From NCBI GenBank assembly GCA_003134035.1, contig PLAE01000241.1, positions 1 through 43,622 on the forward strand: a stretch of DNA of 43,622 nt, written 5' to 3'. This document shows positions 7,521-16,254 of this stretch, piece by piece (the first letter of the stretch is position 1; each line of letters opens with the position of its first letter). The notes below the pieces were generated by a model, which did no database searches, was not told where the DNA came from, and was given only the letters and a program-made list of their open reading frames with translations. The position numbers and the translations under genes are program-made. Source of the stretch: Candidatus Velthaea versatilis (GTDB taxonomy: Bacteria; Vulcanimicrobiota; Vulcanimicrobiia; Vulcanimicrobiales; Vulcanimicrobiaceae).

Positions 7521-8909
7521 TTAGTGCAGCGATATCGCCGGTTCGCCCAGCGACTCTTCGAGTTTGAGCAGCGTCCCCTCATCGCTGCGGCCGTCGCCGT
7601 TAAAAAGCAAGTTGAGCACGACCGCGCAGAACGCCGCCAGCGTGATCCCGCTGTGCACGAAAGGTCCGGCCCAGCCCGGCAGTTGGCTCAGCATCGTGGG
7701 CGCGACGAGCGGTATCATGCCGACGCCGATGCTGACCGCGACGACGAGCAGGTTGTGGCGTTCGTTCAAGCGCGCGCCGCCGAGGATTTTGATGCCCGTC
7801 GCGCAGACCATGCCGAACATCGCGATACCCGCGCCGCCCAGCACGGCGTTCGGAATCGAGGCCACGATCGTGGCGAGTTTCGGAAAGAGCCCGAGCGCGA
7901 TGAGGATGCCGCCGCTCGTCGCGACCGCCCAGCGGCTGCGCACGCCGGTCATTCCGATGAGGCCGACGTTCTGCGAGAACGACGTATACGGGAACGGGTT
8001 GAAGCAGCCGCCGATGATCGCGCCCATGCCGTCGGCACGCAGCCCGCGCACCAGCGTCCCGGCGTTGACCGGGCGTCCGCATACTTCGCCCAGCGCGAAG
8101 AACATGCCGGTCGACTCGACCATCGTCACGATCATCACGATGCACAGCGAGACGATCGGGCCCAGATCGAAGTGCGGCAGACCGAACCGGAACGGCCGCA
8201 CGATATCGACGAGTGGCGCGCCCGCGACGCCCGCGAAGTTGACCATGCCCAACGGTACTGCCGCGAGCATCCCGATCACCAGGCCGAGCAGCACCGAGAT
8301 GTTCGCCCAAAAGCCGCGCATGAAGCGGTTGATGAGCAGCACCGAGACGAGCACGATGGCGGCCAGCAGCAGGTTGACGGGCGCGCCGAAGTTTGGCGAA
8401 CCCACCCCGCCGCCGGCCCACTGGATGCCGACTGCCAGCAGCGTGATGCCGATCGTCGCGATCACGGTCCCCGTGACGAGTGGGGGAAAGAAGCGCAAGA
8501 GGCTGCTGAACAGCGGCGCGATCGCGATCGCGAAGATGCCCGACGCGATCACCGCGCCGTAGATCGTCGGCAGACTTGCGCCCGACGTGCCGAGCGCGAT
8601 GATCGGCCCGACGCAGGCGAACGTGACGCCCATGACGACCGGCAAGCGGATTCCGATGCCGCCGACCCCGATGCACTGCAGCAGCGTCGCGACCCCGCAC
8701 GCGAAAAGATCCGCGTTGATGAGTCCGGCCTGCTGCTCTTTGGACAGGTGCAGTGCCGCGCCGACGATGAGTGGCACCGCGATCGCTCCGGCATACATGA
8801 CGAGCACGTGCTGCAAACCGATCGCCGCCATCTGGCCGGGCGGAAGCACTTGCTCGATTGGGTCGATCGCGTCGGTTCGGCCGGGGGGGCTTTCGCGTAA
8901 TGCCTGCAT
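7521..8909 (-). CDS. NCS2-family nucleobase (xanthine/uric acid/uracil) permease
   Basis: 462 residues from the ATG at 8909; the frame runs further to a TTG at 8951, which is less likely. It is a full-length NCS2 transporter with about 14 hydrophobic segments. The N-terminal signature is 'GLQHVLVMYAGAIAVPLIVG'. The substrate-region motif is 'VESTGMFFALGEVCGRPV', with the Glu that contacts the base in UapA/UraA, and 'GGCFNPFPYTSFSQNVGLI' is the second motif typical of the xanthine/urate branch. It imports purine bases with a cation. The 'NPFPYTSFSQNVG' form favours xanthine or urate over uracil (family knowledge). No metabolic partner is adjacent. It may connect to the NCS1 permease and racemase at 28449-30763. 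Confidence 0.92.
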   Translation of the reverse strand: MQALRESPPGRTDAIDPIEQVLPPGQMAAIGLQHVLVMYAGAIAVPLIVGAALHLSKEQQAGLINADLFACGVATLLQCIGVGGIGIRLPVVMGVTFACVGPIIALGTSGASLPTIYGAVIASGIFAIAIAPLFSSLLRFFPPLVTGTVIATIGITLLAVGIQWAGGGVGSPNFGAPVNLLLAAIVLVSVLLINRFMRGFWANISVLLGLVIGMLAAVPLGMVNFAGVAGAPLVDIVRPFRFGLPHFDLGPIVSLCIVMIVTMVESTGMFFALGEVCGRPVNAGTLVRGLRADGMGAIIGGCFNPFPYTSFSQNVGLIGMTGVRSRWAVATSGGILIALGLFPKLATIVASIPNAVLGGAGIAMFGMVCATGIKILGGARLNERHNLLVVAVSIGVGMIPLVAPTMLSQLPGWAGPFVHSGITLAAFCAVVLNLLFNGDGRSDEGTLLKLEESLGEPAISLH

Positions 8910-9267
8910 CTTCGATGATCGGCGACCTGCCCCGGCGCGGCCTTTGTGCAAAGGGCCGAGCGGAGCGCCTGGCCTTGGACGAAATCGCCGGCCCGGCGTC
9001 CGATGGGCGGCGGCGTTCGTAGCCTCGCCGCTCGACCCTTACTCTAAAATCGTTAGGAGAGTCTTCCCGCTGACCCGTCTTTCTTTCGCGCTCGCGATGG
9101 CCGCGACCGCAATTACTTTTGCTGGTGCGCCGGTCCGGGCCGATGCTCCGGGGGATGATCGTCGAAGTGGTTATCCATGTGATGGATACAAACGACGACC
9201 ATCGTTTGCGAAGCTGCGCTCGGAAGCGCTTCGACGTTTGGCGCGCGCGGTACGTTTGCCCCGCGAC
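8910..9267. other. Low-information stretch with a possible degraded exported-protein gene
   Basis: No convincing intact gene lies here. On the plus strand AGGAGAG (9056-9062) lies 8 bases before a CTG codon at 9070, which opens a signal-peptide-like stretch (LSFALAMAATAITFAG, then APVRADA). An ATG lies in the same frame at 9097. After about residue 30 the reading becomes Arg-rich and unlike a secreted protein, although the frame stays open to 9843 against the genes on the other strand. This could be a frameshifted relic of a small exported protein. I see no repeat or RNA gene. Confidence 0.25.
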
Positions 9268-9531
9268 TTACTTAGCCGTGTGGCGGCTCGCTGTCGCTCG
9301 ACTCTGGATCCAATCGGACGTGCAAAATCCGGGATCCTTTGTGTGAAGTTCCAGGACTTCGAGGGCCTTGCTGCAGGCGTAGAAGGTGCGGAACGGGCCG
9401 GCGACCGTCGCATTTCGGTCGACGACGTAATAATGATGTTCCGGCTTGGCGTTAACGGGCGACGCCGCACCGGCAAGCAGTGGGATACCGACAAGCGACG
9501 CTGCGAGAAGGGAGACGGCGACTGCGTTCAT
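9268..9531 (-). CDS. Small secreted protein, function unknown
   Basis: 87 residues from the ATG at 9531, chosen because it opens directly into a signal peptide (MNAVAVSLLAASLVGIPLLA, cleavage probably after 'GAASPVNA'). The mature part is about 60 residues, with 'HHYYVVDRN', 'VAGPFRTFYACSKAL' and a second Cys near 'DPGFCTSDW'; the two cysteines could form a disulfide. No Shine-Dalgarno is visible. It lies between the barrel gene and the permease on the same strand, with no close spacing. I recognise no family. Signal peptide and codon pattern support a real gene. Confidence 0.5.
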   Translation of the reverse strand: MNAVAVSLLAASLVGIPLLAGAASPVNAKPEHHYYVVDRNATVAGPFRTFYACSKALEVLELHTKDPGFCTSDWIQSRATASRHTAK

Positions 9532-9674
9532 GCACGGAGTCGTGCCCGTCAACCGTCGGCGAATGACGAGCGGACGTGCCCGCTGCTGGGGGGCTTTCGG
9601 CACACGGTCACGCTGCGCGGAGCTGATAGGCACGCCGAGCGACTATCGCAGCGCAGCGCGATCTCCTGCTCGCC

Positions 9675-11651
9675 TCAGAGGTGGAGGCGTTGTTCGACGA
9701 TCAGGGTCGAGGCGGCGAAATTGGGCGATCCGGGAACAAGCGGTGCCGTTGTTTGCCCGGCCGCTGAACTGCGCCGAAAGCTCACGAGAAGCGACGAGTG
9801 CGGTGTTTGCGCGGCCTCGAATCCGACAAAGAACAGCCGCTGAGCAAAATCGACGGGTTCGTCAAAGGTCCCTTTGACGGCGAAGCGCCCGACACCGATC
9901 GAGCCGATGACGTCGGCCGAGAGGTGTCGGGCGAAGGTCACGACGGCTTGCGGTGCCTCATACGAAATGGCGTCTTCGGGATGCGTCGCGACAAAGGGCC
10001 GATGGAGAGCGTCGTCGACGATATCGAGGCTCAAGTCGCCGTAAGGCAGATGCCAAGCGGTCCACAACGCGCTTCGCTTCTGTTGTCCGAACGTCGCGGC
10101 GCCGGGTTGTTGCGGCAAAAAGTACGGGTCGGCGAACCCGAGCCGCTGCGACGACGTCGTCGTTACGGCATCGATTTGGTGCAAACCCGTGTATTCCAAA
10201 TGGACCTCGACCGGGGCTTTATCAACACTGAGCCGCAGCCGGTAGCCTTGGCGGTTGTCGGCGAGAACGGTGTTGTCGATGAGCTGGTAGTTGGATTTGA
10301 ACCATTGGCCCGGCCAGGCGAAGGTCGCACCCCAGGTGTTCTCCGGGATTCCGTAGGGCAGGATCATCGTCGCGTAGCCGGGCTCGACGCGATACAAATC
10401 GAGCGAACCCGAAACGTGCCCGTGCGTCTCGATGAAGCCGGTATGGTAAAAATCGCTCGGCGTCGTCGTTCCCGGTTGGGCGGCGAGCGAAGCGGCATAC
10501 CACGAGTGCCCGATTTCGGCCACGCCGTCCAACCCGAGAACCGGCAAGATGTGGAACGCGCCGCGCACGCCGGCTACGGTTTGTTCTTGGCCGCTCAGCG
10601 TGCTCGTCGATGCCACGCCTTGGGGATACAGCGTGAACTGCGGGGCGGCGCCAAACGACGCGGCCGTCACAAACGGCGTGCCGGCCGTCGTCGCGTGCAG
10701 CACCTGCCCCGAGAATCGCGTTCCTTCACCATGGTCGACGACGATCGACGCCATCGCGAGGTGCGCCGAATCGCCCGGCAGCGAGGGCAGATCGGCATCC
10801 GTCATTTCGAGCGTGGCAATGCCGTTCTTGGCGACGAGATCGAGGCCGTGCAGTTGGAGTGCGCTCGAGAGCGGCTGCCAGCTATCGAGCGTCGGAAGTC
10901 CGCTCGAGAGCGTTTCGGGCGGCGCGTAAGCGATTGCGGGATTTTCGCTCGTGAGCGCGGGCTGGGCGAAGACAAATCGATCGGTTTGCGAGAGATCGAA
11001 CCAACCGGCGTGCAAAGTCAGCTTCCCGTCGGCCGTCGCCGCGCTGCCGGACAAGAGCGACAGGCGCGTCGCTGTGCCATCGTCTTGTCCGGGATGCGAC
11101 GGAAACGCAACCGCGTACGGGAGTGCCGGCGAACCGAGATGCGGGTTGAGTGTCGGTAGCAGATTCTCGCCCCAGTACGTCGCATTGGTCGTACTGCCGT
11201 GAACGGTTTCGAGGCCCCCGCTCAGCGAGAAGGTGAACTTGGCCGTGGCCAGAGTCGCGGTCGACAAAAGTTCGGCGATACCCGCGTTCCCGCTGACTTG
11301 GGGCGTACTCGAGAAAAGATCGTAGGGCGTGTTGGGAGCGAGCGGCACGCCGGTGATAAACCCGTTGGCTTCGGGCGCAAAAACTCCCGGACCGGACGCG
11401 TTCTGCCCCACGAAGGTCAAGCTCGCATCGGTCTGTACCGATAAGCCCAGCGCTCGCGGTGTCGGCGTTGGCGCGGGAGATGCGGTCGCGGCGGGGGCGA
11501 CCGTCGGCGCGGGGTCCGGCGAACCCGCGGGCGTCGGCGATGGGACGGACTGGTTCGCCGTGCTCGCCTGCGCGCTATTGGCCGTCGTTGCGCAGGCCAA
11601 AACAGCGAGTATCGCCGCAAGCCTGAGTCCGATGAGTCCCGTAGTGTTCAC
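9675..11651 (-). CDS. Predicted outer-membrane beta-barrel protein
   Basis: 658 residues from the GTG at 11651, preferred because CGGAG lies about 8 bases upstream; a TTG at 11669 in frame is less likely. It begins with a signal peptide (to about residue 30, 'LACATTANSAQA'), then a Pro/Ala/Thr linker (about 35-66). About 590 residues follow with alternating polar and hydrophobic strands, many Gly/Asn turns and aromatic girdle residues. It closes with a strand ending 'STLIVEQRLHL'. No TonB plug is seen. The length fits a 16-18-strand porin-like or structural barrel (inference). An 18-base perfect palindrome lies about 200 bases upstream. Specific function unknown. Confidence 0.65.
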   Translation of the reverse strand: MNTTGLIGLRLAAILAVLACATTANSAQASTANQSVPSPTPAGSPDPAPTVAPAATASPAPTPTPRALGLSVQTDASLTFVGQNASGPGVFAPEANGFITGVPLAPNTPYDLFSSTPQVSGNAGIAELLSTATLATAKFTFSLSGGLETVHGSTTNATYWGENLLPTLNPHLGSPALPYAVAFPSHPGQDDGTATRLSLLSGSAATADGKLTLHAGWFDLSQTDRFVFAQPALTSENPAIAYAPPETLSSGLPTLDSWQPLSSALQLHGLDLVAKNGIATLEMTDADLPSLPGDSAHLAMASIVVDHGEGTRFSGQVLHATTAGTPFVTAASFGAAPQFTLYPQGVASTSTLSGQEQTVAGVRGAFHILPVLGLDGVAEIGHSWYAASLAAQPGTTTPSDFYHTGFIETHGHVSGSLDLYRVEPGYATMILPYGIPENTWGATFAWPGQWFKSNYQLIDNTVLADNRQGYRLRLSVDKAPVEVHLEYTGLHQIDAVTTTSSQRLGFADPYFLPQQPGAATFGQQKRSALWTAWHLPYGDLSLDIVDDALHRPFVATHPEDAISYEAPQAVVTFARHLSADVIGSIGVGRFAVKGTFDEPVDFAQRLFFVGFEAAQTPHSSLLVSFRRSSAAGQTTAPLVPGSPNFAASTLIVEQRLHL

Positions 11652-11853
11652 TGTGTCGCTCCGTGACAAATGGTCGAAAAAAACATTCGCCTAGACGGCG
11701 GGCGCGAACCAAAGCCCGTCCACGCAATCGAGGGAGCGAAAAAGATGGAGACGCGCCGACAAATTCAGGTCGGATTCAGCAAGCGCGCTACAGCTAGTCG
11801 CGCTTAGGCCGTTCGGTTACTCTGCCGTGAAACTTAAGTTCGTCAGCGTCGCA

Positions 11854-11881
11854 ATTTGTTTGTAAAGTGAATCAAACAAAT
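11854..11881. promoter_or_regulatory. Perfect 9+9 palindrome, candidate operator upstream of the barrel gene
   Basis: ATTTGTTTG (11854-11862) and CAAACAAAT (11873-11881) are exact inverted repeats around a 10-base AT-rich spacer. They are nested in a looser outer pair (GTCAGCG near 11842, CGCTGAC near 11898). It lies in an otherwise empty 318-base gap (11652-11969) between the barrel start and the ABC permease stop. It is strikingly AT-rich for this genome. The spacing fits a dimeric repressor site or the stem of a 3' hairpin. No T-run follows. Confidence 0.5.
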
Positions 11882-11969
11882 CGTGCAGCACGAACGGCGC
11901 TGACGCTCGTCACGGGCCGTTCATCGGTTGATCGGTTCTCGCCGCCGCGCGGCCGTCGCGTCGGCTATT

Positions 11970-12713
11970 TCAGACCCAGCGAAACGTCCGTGCGCTGATC
12001 ACCGTCCCAGCCACCGTCCAAAGCCCGAGCACGGTAAGCCAGACCGCGAACGCCGCGATCGGCTCGCCGCCGACCGCGACGCCGCGAAACGTCTCGATGA
12101 ACTCCGTTGACGGCAACAGCCGCAGCGCGGCGCTCACCGCGTGCGGAAAACGATCGATCGGCACGTACGCGTCGGACAGAAACGCCAGCGGCACCGTGAG
12201 GATCGAGGCGATGTTGTTCGCGCTTTCGGTCGTGCGCGCGAGCGCGCCGATGATCGTGCCGAGCGAAACGAACGTTGCCGTGCCGAGGATCAAAATCGCG
12301 ACAATCGACAGCGGATTGCCGGTGATCTGCACGTGAAAGAGCAGCGCGCCGACCGCGATGAGAATGATCGCCTGCGCGGCCAGCAATCCGACGCGATAGG
12401 TCACGAGCGAGGCGAAGAAAATCCAGGCCGGCATCGGCGTGATGTAGACGCGGCGCAGCAAATGTTTCTCGCGGAAGGTCGCGAGCATCACGCCCACACC
12501 CCAAAAGCCCGAGCTGAGCACCTGCGCCCCGATGATGCCGGGAACCAGAAACGACGATGATTTGGCCGTCACGCCGTTGGAAAACGCGAACGAGAAGAGC
12601 ACCAGAAAAAATACCGGCATCGCCAGCGTCCAAAACATCATCTCGCCGTCGCGCCGGAAATACCACAGGAAGTGCATCTTGGTCTGGGTCGCAAACATGC
12701 GCGCCAAATTCAT
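11970..12713 (-). CDS. ABC-2 type exporter permease
   Basis: 247 residues from the ATG at 12713. This start overlaps the ATPase stop in an ATGA, so the two are translationally coupled. It has about six membrane helices in the ABC2_membrane pattern: an N-terminal cytoplasmic helix ('FATQTKMHFLWYFRRDGEM'), then 'FWTLAMPVFFLVLFSFAF'. The central segment is 'ANNIASILTVPLAFLSDAYV', close to the NodJ/DrrB signature. With the ATPase it should form an exporter for a drug, lipid or polysaccharide; the substrate cannot be told. No other genes join the operon, which ends here. Confidence 0.88.
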   Translation of the reverse strand: MNLARMFATQTKMHFLWYFRRDGEMMFWTLAMPVFFLVLFSFAFSNGVTAKSSSFLVPGIIGAQVLSSGFWGVGVMLATFREKHLLRRVYITPMPAWIFFASLVTYRVGLLAAQAIILIAVGALLFHVQITGNPLSIVAILILGTATFVSLGTIIGALARTTESANNIASILTVPLAFLSDAYVPIDRFPHAVSAALRLLPSTEFIETFRGVAVGGEPIAAFAVWLTVLGLWTVAGTVISARTFRWV

Positions 12714-13636
12714 AGCGCCGCCTCCTGGATCGTTTCGCCGGTGATCGCGATGAACGCGTCTTCGAGCGTCGGCCGGTGCATGTCGAGCGCCGTGATGGTG
12801 GTCCCTAATTCGTTGGCGTGCGTGACGATCGCGGCGAGCGCGAGTCCGGGCTCGGTTGTTGTCGCAAGCTTCCACTCCGCGCCGGTGCGGGTCCAGGTTC
12901 CGAGCGCTTCGAGCGCCGCGCCGGGCACGAAGCCGTCGGCCGCGATCGACACCGTCGCCGCGCCGCCGTACTCGGCCACCAGATCCGCCGGCGTCGCTTC
13001 GGCGACGATCTTGCCGCGTTGGACCATGCAGATGCGGTCGCTCAAGCGTTCGGCCTCCTCGATGTAATGGGTCGTGAGCACGATCGTTTTGCCGCCGGCG
13101 CGCAGCCGTTCGACTTCGGTCCACAAAATGCGCCGGCCGAAGGCGTCCATACCCGCGGTTGGTTCGTCCAGAAACAACACGTCGGGATCGTGCTGCAAGG
13201 CGAGCGCCAGCGCCAAGCGCTGCTGCTCGCCGCCCGAAAGCTGCGCCATTTGGCGGTCGAGTTTGTCCGCGAGCCCGACGCGTTCGGCCATTTCTTTCAC
13301 GCGCGGCGGAATGCTGTAGTATGCGGCGTAGAGTTCAAGCACTTCGCGGACGTTGGCTTTTTCGGGCAGTGATGTGGCTTGAAGCTGGACCCCGATGCGC
13401 CGGCGCAAGCCGGACAAATCGCGCGGCTGGGTCGGATCGAGGCCGAGCACGCGGATGCTGCCCGAGGTCGGCTTGCCGATGCCGATGCAACACTCCAGCG
13501 TCGTCGTCTTCCCGGCCCCGTTGCGACCGAGCAGCCCGAAGATCGTCCCCGCCTCGACGCTGAAGCTGAGCCCGGCGACGGCTTCAACCGCGCCGTACCG
13601 TTTCACCAACCCGTCGACGGCGATCGCTACGCTCAC
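12710..13636 (-). CDS. ABC exporter ATP-binding protein (DrrA/CcmA-like)
   Basis: 308 residues with all ABC motifs intact: Walker A GRNGAGKT (37-44), Q-loop near 'VQLQATSLPEK', signature 'LSGGEQQR', Walker B 'VLFLDEPTAG' and the H-loop 'TTHYIEEAE'. The C-terminal 80 residues form the regulatory extension usual in DrrA-like exporters. It is the first gene of a two-gene operon with the ABC-2 permease. It diverges from the TlpA-TPR gene, with only 93 bases between the starts, so both promoters must lie there. It powers export by ATP hydrolysis at the inner membrane. Confidence 0.92.
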   Translation of the reverse strand: MSVAIAVDGLVKRYGAVEAVAGLSFSVEAGTIFGLLGRNGAGKTTTLECCIGIGKPTSGSIRVLGLDPTQPRDLSGLRRRIGVQLQATSLPEKANVREVLELYAAYYSIPPRVKEMAERVGLADKLDRQMAQLSGGEQQRLALALALQHDPDVLFLDEPTAGMDAFGRRILWTEVERLRAGGKTIVLTTHYIEEAERLSDRICMVQRGKIVAEATPADLVAEYGGAATVSIAADGFVPGAALEALGTWTRTGAEWKLATTTEPGLALAAIVTHANELGTTITALDMHRPTLEDAFIAITGETIQEAAL

Positions 13637-13729
13637 CGGCCCTGTGACCGGATCGGCGCGCTCGGGTTTGCAGCCGGCCTGCCGCGCGGCGAACCTGGAG
13701 TCTGGGCCGCGGTGCGCGAAACATCACGC

Positions 13730-15337
13730 ATGCGTTCGCTTGTCGTGCCCGTTTTGTTCGCGCTCCTCGGTGCCGCGCCGCATTCGTCCGGCGCAGCCGT
13801 GGGCGTGCCGGCTCCCGTGCTCGCTGCGCGCTCGCTCGACGGTGCTCAAATGCGGACGGGCGGGACGTCCGGCAAAGTCACGGTGCTCAATTTTTGGGCC
13901 ACCTGGTGCCCGCCGTGCCGCGCCGAAACGCCGGATCTGGTCACCGCCTACGGCCGGCTGCACGCCCGGGGTGTCGCGTTTTTAGGCATCGACACGACCG
14001 AAACGGCGCCGATCGTCAAGACGTTCCTGTCCGCCAAGGGGGTCCCGTATCCGGTCGCCTTGGCGGGTCCCGATGTTTATAATGCGTACGGCATCGCCTA
14101 CATTCCGACCACCATCGTGCTCGACGCCGCGGGCGTCGTTCGCGCGCGTTGGATCGGCCAAGTGAAGCCCGATCAGCTCGCGCGCTACGTCATCGACGCG
14201 CAAGCCGGGCGCTCGTCGACCTATGTGTCCCCGAATCAAGCGCGGATCGACGGCCTGCTCGCGCCCGAACGCTTTCCCTTCGACGCGGCAACCGACCGGC
14301 GCAACGCGGCCGTCGCGGCCGCGCAGCAGGCGGTTACCCGCGCGGATGCGCTCGCCGAACACGACTCGACGGTCGACTACGAACGAACGCTGCATGAGGA
14401 AGGCGCGCTGACCCTCGCTGCGGGCGCAGCGCTGCGCGACCATGCCGCGACTGCCGCACAGCGCGCTAAGGGCCTTGTGCTGATCGCGCAGGGCGACGGC
14501 GATCTCAACGAGTGGAGCGCGGCGGCGGGCGCCTATCGTGATGCGCTCGTGCTGCGGCCCGATTCGCCGCCGCTCGTCGCGAAGCTCGCGCGGGCCTATT
14601 ACCGGCTGCACGACTATGACCGGATGATCGCGCAGGCGCAGCGCTACACGCGCCTGCGTCCGCGCGACGGCGACGGCTGGGCGGATCTCGGCTTGGCGTA
14701 TCAGCGCGCGCGCCGGTTCGGCGACGCGGCGCCGGCCTACGAACGGTCGCTGGCGCTGCTGTCCGCCGATGCGAAGCAAACCCCGACGCAAGATGCTCTC
14801 GCCGACGTTGCCGATACCGCGCTCGACGCCGCTAACGTGGCGGTGTCGTTGGGCGACGCGGCCGCGGCGCGCCGCTCATTCGCGCTGGCTAACGCGTACG
14901 GCGACCGGCTGGGCGCGGGCGGTCAGTACGCGACGCTTAAACGCAACGTCAAGGAGCGCACGCAAGAAGGGCTCGTTGCCGTGGCGCTCGCCGGCCGCTC
15001 CGGAAAACCGGTCGTTTCGGTGGCTCCATGGACGGGACCGGATCTGCCCGGCAGTCTCGCCTCGACGTTGAAATATCGGCTGATCGTCGCGGCTCCCGCC
15101 GATGCGACCGTGACGTTGCGCGCGCAAGGCTTGCTTCCCGAGTGGGTCGCCTCGTTCTGCGCCGACGGCCTCTGCTCGCCCCAAACCGTGTCGTTCAAAT
15201 CGCCGGCCGAGGGCGTGAAGACCTACGAATTCCAACTCGTGCCGCCGCGCGACGGCGCCCGCCCGGGCCGGGTGGCGATCACCGTGGCCGGCGGCGCCGC
15301 CGTCGACGTTCCCGCGCCCGGTTCAGCCCAGCACTAA
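13730..15337 (+). CDS. TlpA-like thioredoxin domain fused to TPR region
   Basis: 535 residues from the ATG at 13730; the frame is open upstream, but that part lies inside the divergent ATPase gene. A signal peptide (1-22) is followed by a TlpA/ResA-type thioredoxin domain (about 25-165) with the redox motif WCPPC (C60, C63), 'GIDTTE', and a cis-proline loop 'AYIPTT'. A helical region with TPR-like repeats follows (about 270-400, for example 'ARAYYRLHDYDRMIAQA' and 'WADLGLAYQRARRF'). A C-terminal beta-rich part (about 425-535) has two more cysteines in 'SFCADGLCSP'. It is expected to be a periplasmic thiol reductase that also binds partner proteins. TlpA family members often serve cytochrome c maturation; no such genes are nearby. 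Confidence 0.85.
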   Translation: MRSLVVPVLFALLGAAPHSSGAAVGVPAPVLAARSLDGAQMRTGGTSGKVTVLNFWATWCPPCRAETPDLVTAYGRLHARGVAFLGIDTTETAPIVKTFLSAKGVPYPVALAGPDVYNAYGIAYIPTTIVLDAAGVVRARWIGQVKPDQLARYVIDAQAGRSSTYVSPNQARIDGLLAPERFPFDAATDRRNAAVAAAQQAVTRADALAEHDSTVDYERTLHEEGALTLAAGAALRDHAATAAQRAKGLVLIAQGDGDLNEWSAAAGAYRDALVLRPDSPPLVAKLARAYYRLHDYDRMIAQAQRYTRLRPRDGDGWADLGLAYQRARRFGDAAPAYERSLALLSADAKQTPTQDALADVADTALDAANVAVSLGDAAAARRSFALANAYGDRLGAGGQYATLKRNVKERTQEGLVAVALAGRSGKPVVSVAPWTGPDLPGSLASTLKYRLIVAAPADATVTLRAQGLLPEWVASFCADGLCSPQTVSFKSPAEGVKTYEFQLVPPRDGARPGRVAITVAGGAAVDVPAPGSAQH

Positions 15338-15342
15338 CGGCG

Positions 15343-16206
15343 TCAGGCGTCGACGAATCGGAGTTGGCGGGCACGCGCGAAGCCGCCGACCCACACGTCG
15401 ACGATCGTCGTGTTATCGGTCGCGAACGCGAGGTCGGCGCGCAGGCGGCTCGGCGACGGCGGATGCATATAGACGCCTTGATCGAAACTGAATCGTTCGC
15501 CGCCCTGCATGCAGTCGTGCAGATACGCGGCGATCATCCCTGCGGCCATGCCGGTTGCCGACTCTTCAGGGATGCCGATGCGCGGGGCGAACATGCGGAT
15601 CGACGCGTCGACGTCGTGATCGCCGAGGGCGAAGACCGCGTAGCCGAAGACGTCGGCGGTCGCCGAGATGGCCTCGATCGCGCGCATGTTCGGGATGATC
15701 GCGGCGAGCATCCCGGGATGCGGAAGCGGCACGATCAAGAACGCTACGTCGTGCCGCGCGACGGCCGGCGGCTGCACGAACGCCGTCGCTTCGCTTAGAC
15801 CCAACGACGCGGCGACGCGGCGCGGATCGGGGCCGGCTTCGTAGCGCGCCGCGGGCTGCTGCATGAAAATGCACCCCGCGTCGTCGTGGCGAATCGCGCG
15901 CGGTCCAGCGATGGTATGTTTGGTCGTCGTCCCGGTGAAGCGTCCGCGCTGGGCGAGCAGCCCGAACGCCGCGATCGTCGCATGGCCGCAATCGGCAACG
16001 CGCACCTGCGGCGTGAAGACGTCGAAGCGAAAACCGTCGGCGGCCGGCGTGAGGAAAGCCGTCTCCGAAAGCGCAAGTTGCGCGGCGACGGATTGCATCT
16101 GCAATTCGCTCAGATCGGCGCGGTCCAGGACCACGCCGGCCAAGTTCCCGCCGTCACGTTCGTCGACGAACGCGGCGACGATCTCGGCGCGCACGTTCGT
16201 CGGCAT
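15343..16206 (-). CDS. PhzF-family isomerase/epimerase-like protein
   Basis: 287 residues, the usual PhzF length, with two diaminopimelate-epimerase-like halves. Marks include 'VVAAFVDERDGGNLAGVVL'-type N-terminal spacing (residues 10-27), 'LALSETAFL' with the catalytic-region Glu (about 47), 'RVADCGHATIAAFG' (about 69-82) and 'EESATGMAAG' near 220-230, equivalent to the 'E.PVTGSA' loop. PhzF proteins isomerise trans-2,3-dihydro-3-hydroxyanthranilate in phenazine makers, but most relatives have unknown substrates and no phenazine genes are present. It converges with the TlpA-TPR gene (5 bases apart) and lies 48 bases after the GH-like gene, probably in one transcript. Confidence 0.85.
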   Translation of the reverse strand: MPTNVRAEIVAAFVDERDGGNLAGVVLDRADLSELQMQSVAAQLALSETAFLTPAADGFRFDVFTPQVRVADCGHATIAAFGLLAQRGRFTGTTTKHTIAGPRAIRHDDAGCIFMQQPAARYEAGPDPRRVAASLGLSEATAFVQPPAVARHDVAFLIVPLPHPGMLAAIIPNMRAIEAISATADVFGYAVFALGDHDVDASIRMFAPRIGIPEESATGMAAGMIAAYLHDCMQGGERFSFDQGVYMHPPSPSRLRADLAFATDNTTIVDVWVGGFARARQLRFVDA

Positions 16207-16254
16207 GGTCGATGCTGCGCGAGGCGCATCCGGCAGTCCTCTGCGGGGTCGCCC

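Noticed and set aside
7524-8900. 458-codon plus-strand open frame opposite the NCS2 permease
   Set aside because: Composition is Arg/Asp/His-rich antisense of a clear transporter; no motif or start signal.
9798-11159. 453-codon plus-strand open frame opposite the barrel gene
   Set aside because: Antisense of the barrel protein gene with low-complexity Arg/Gly content; the minus-strand reading has a signal peptide and ribosome-binding site.
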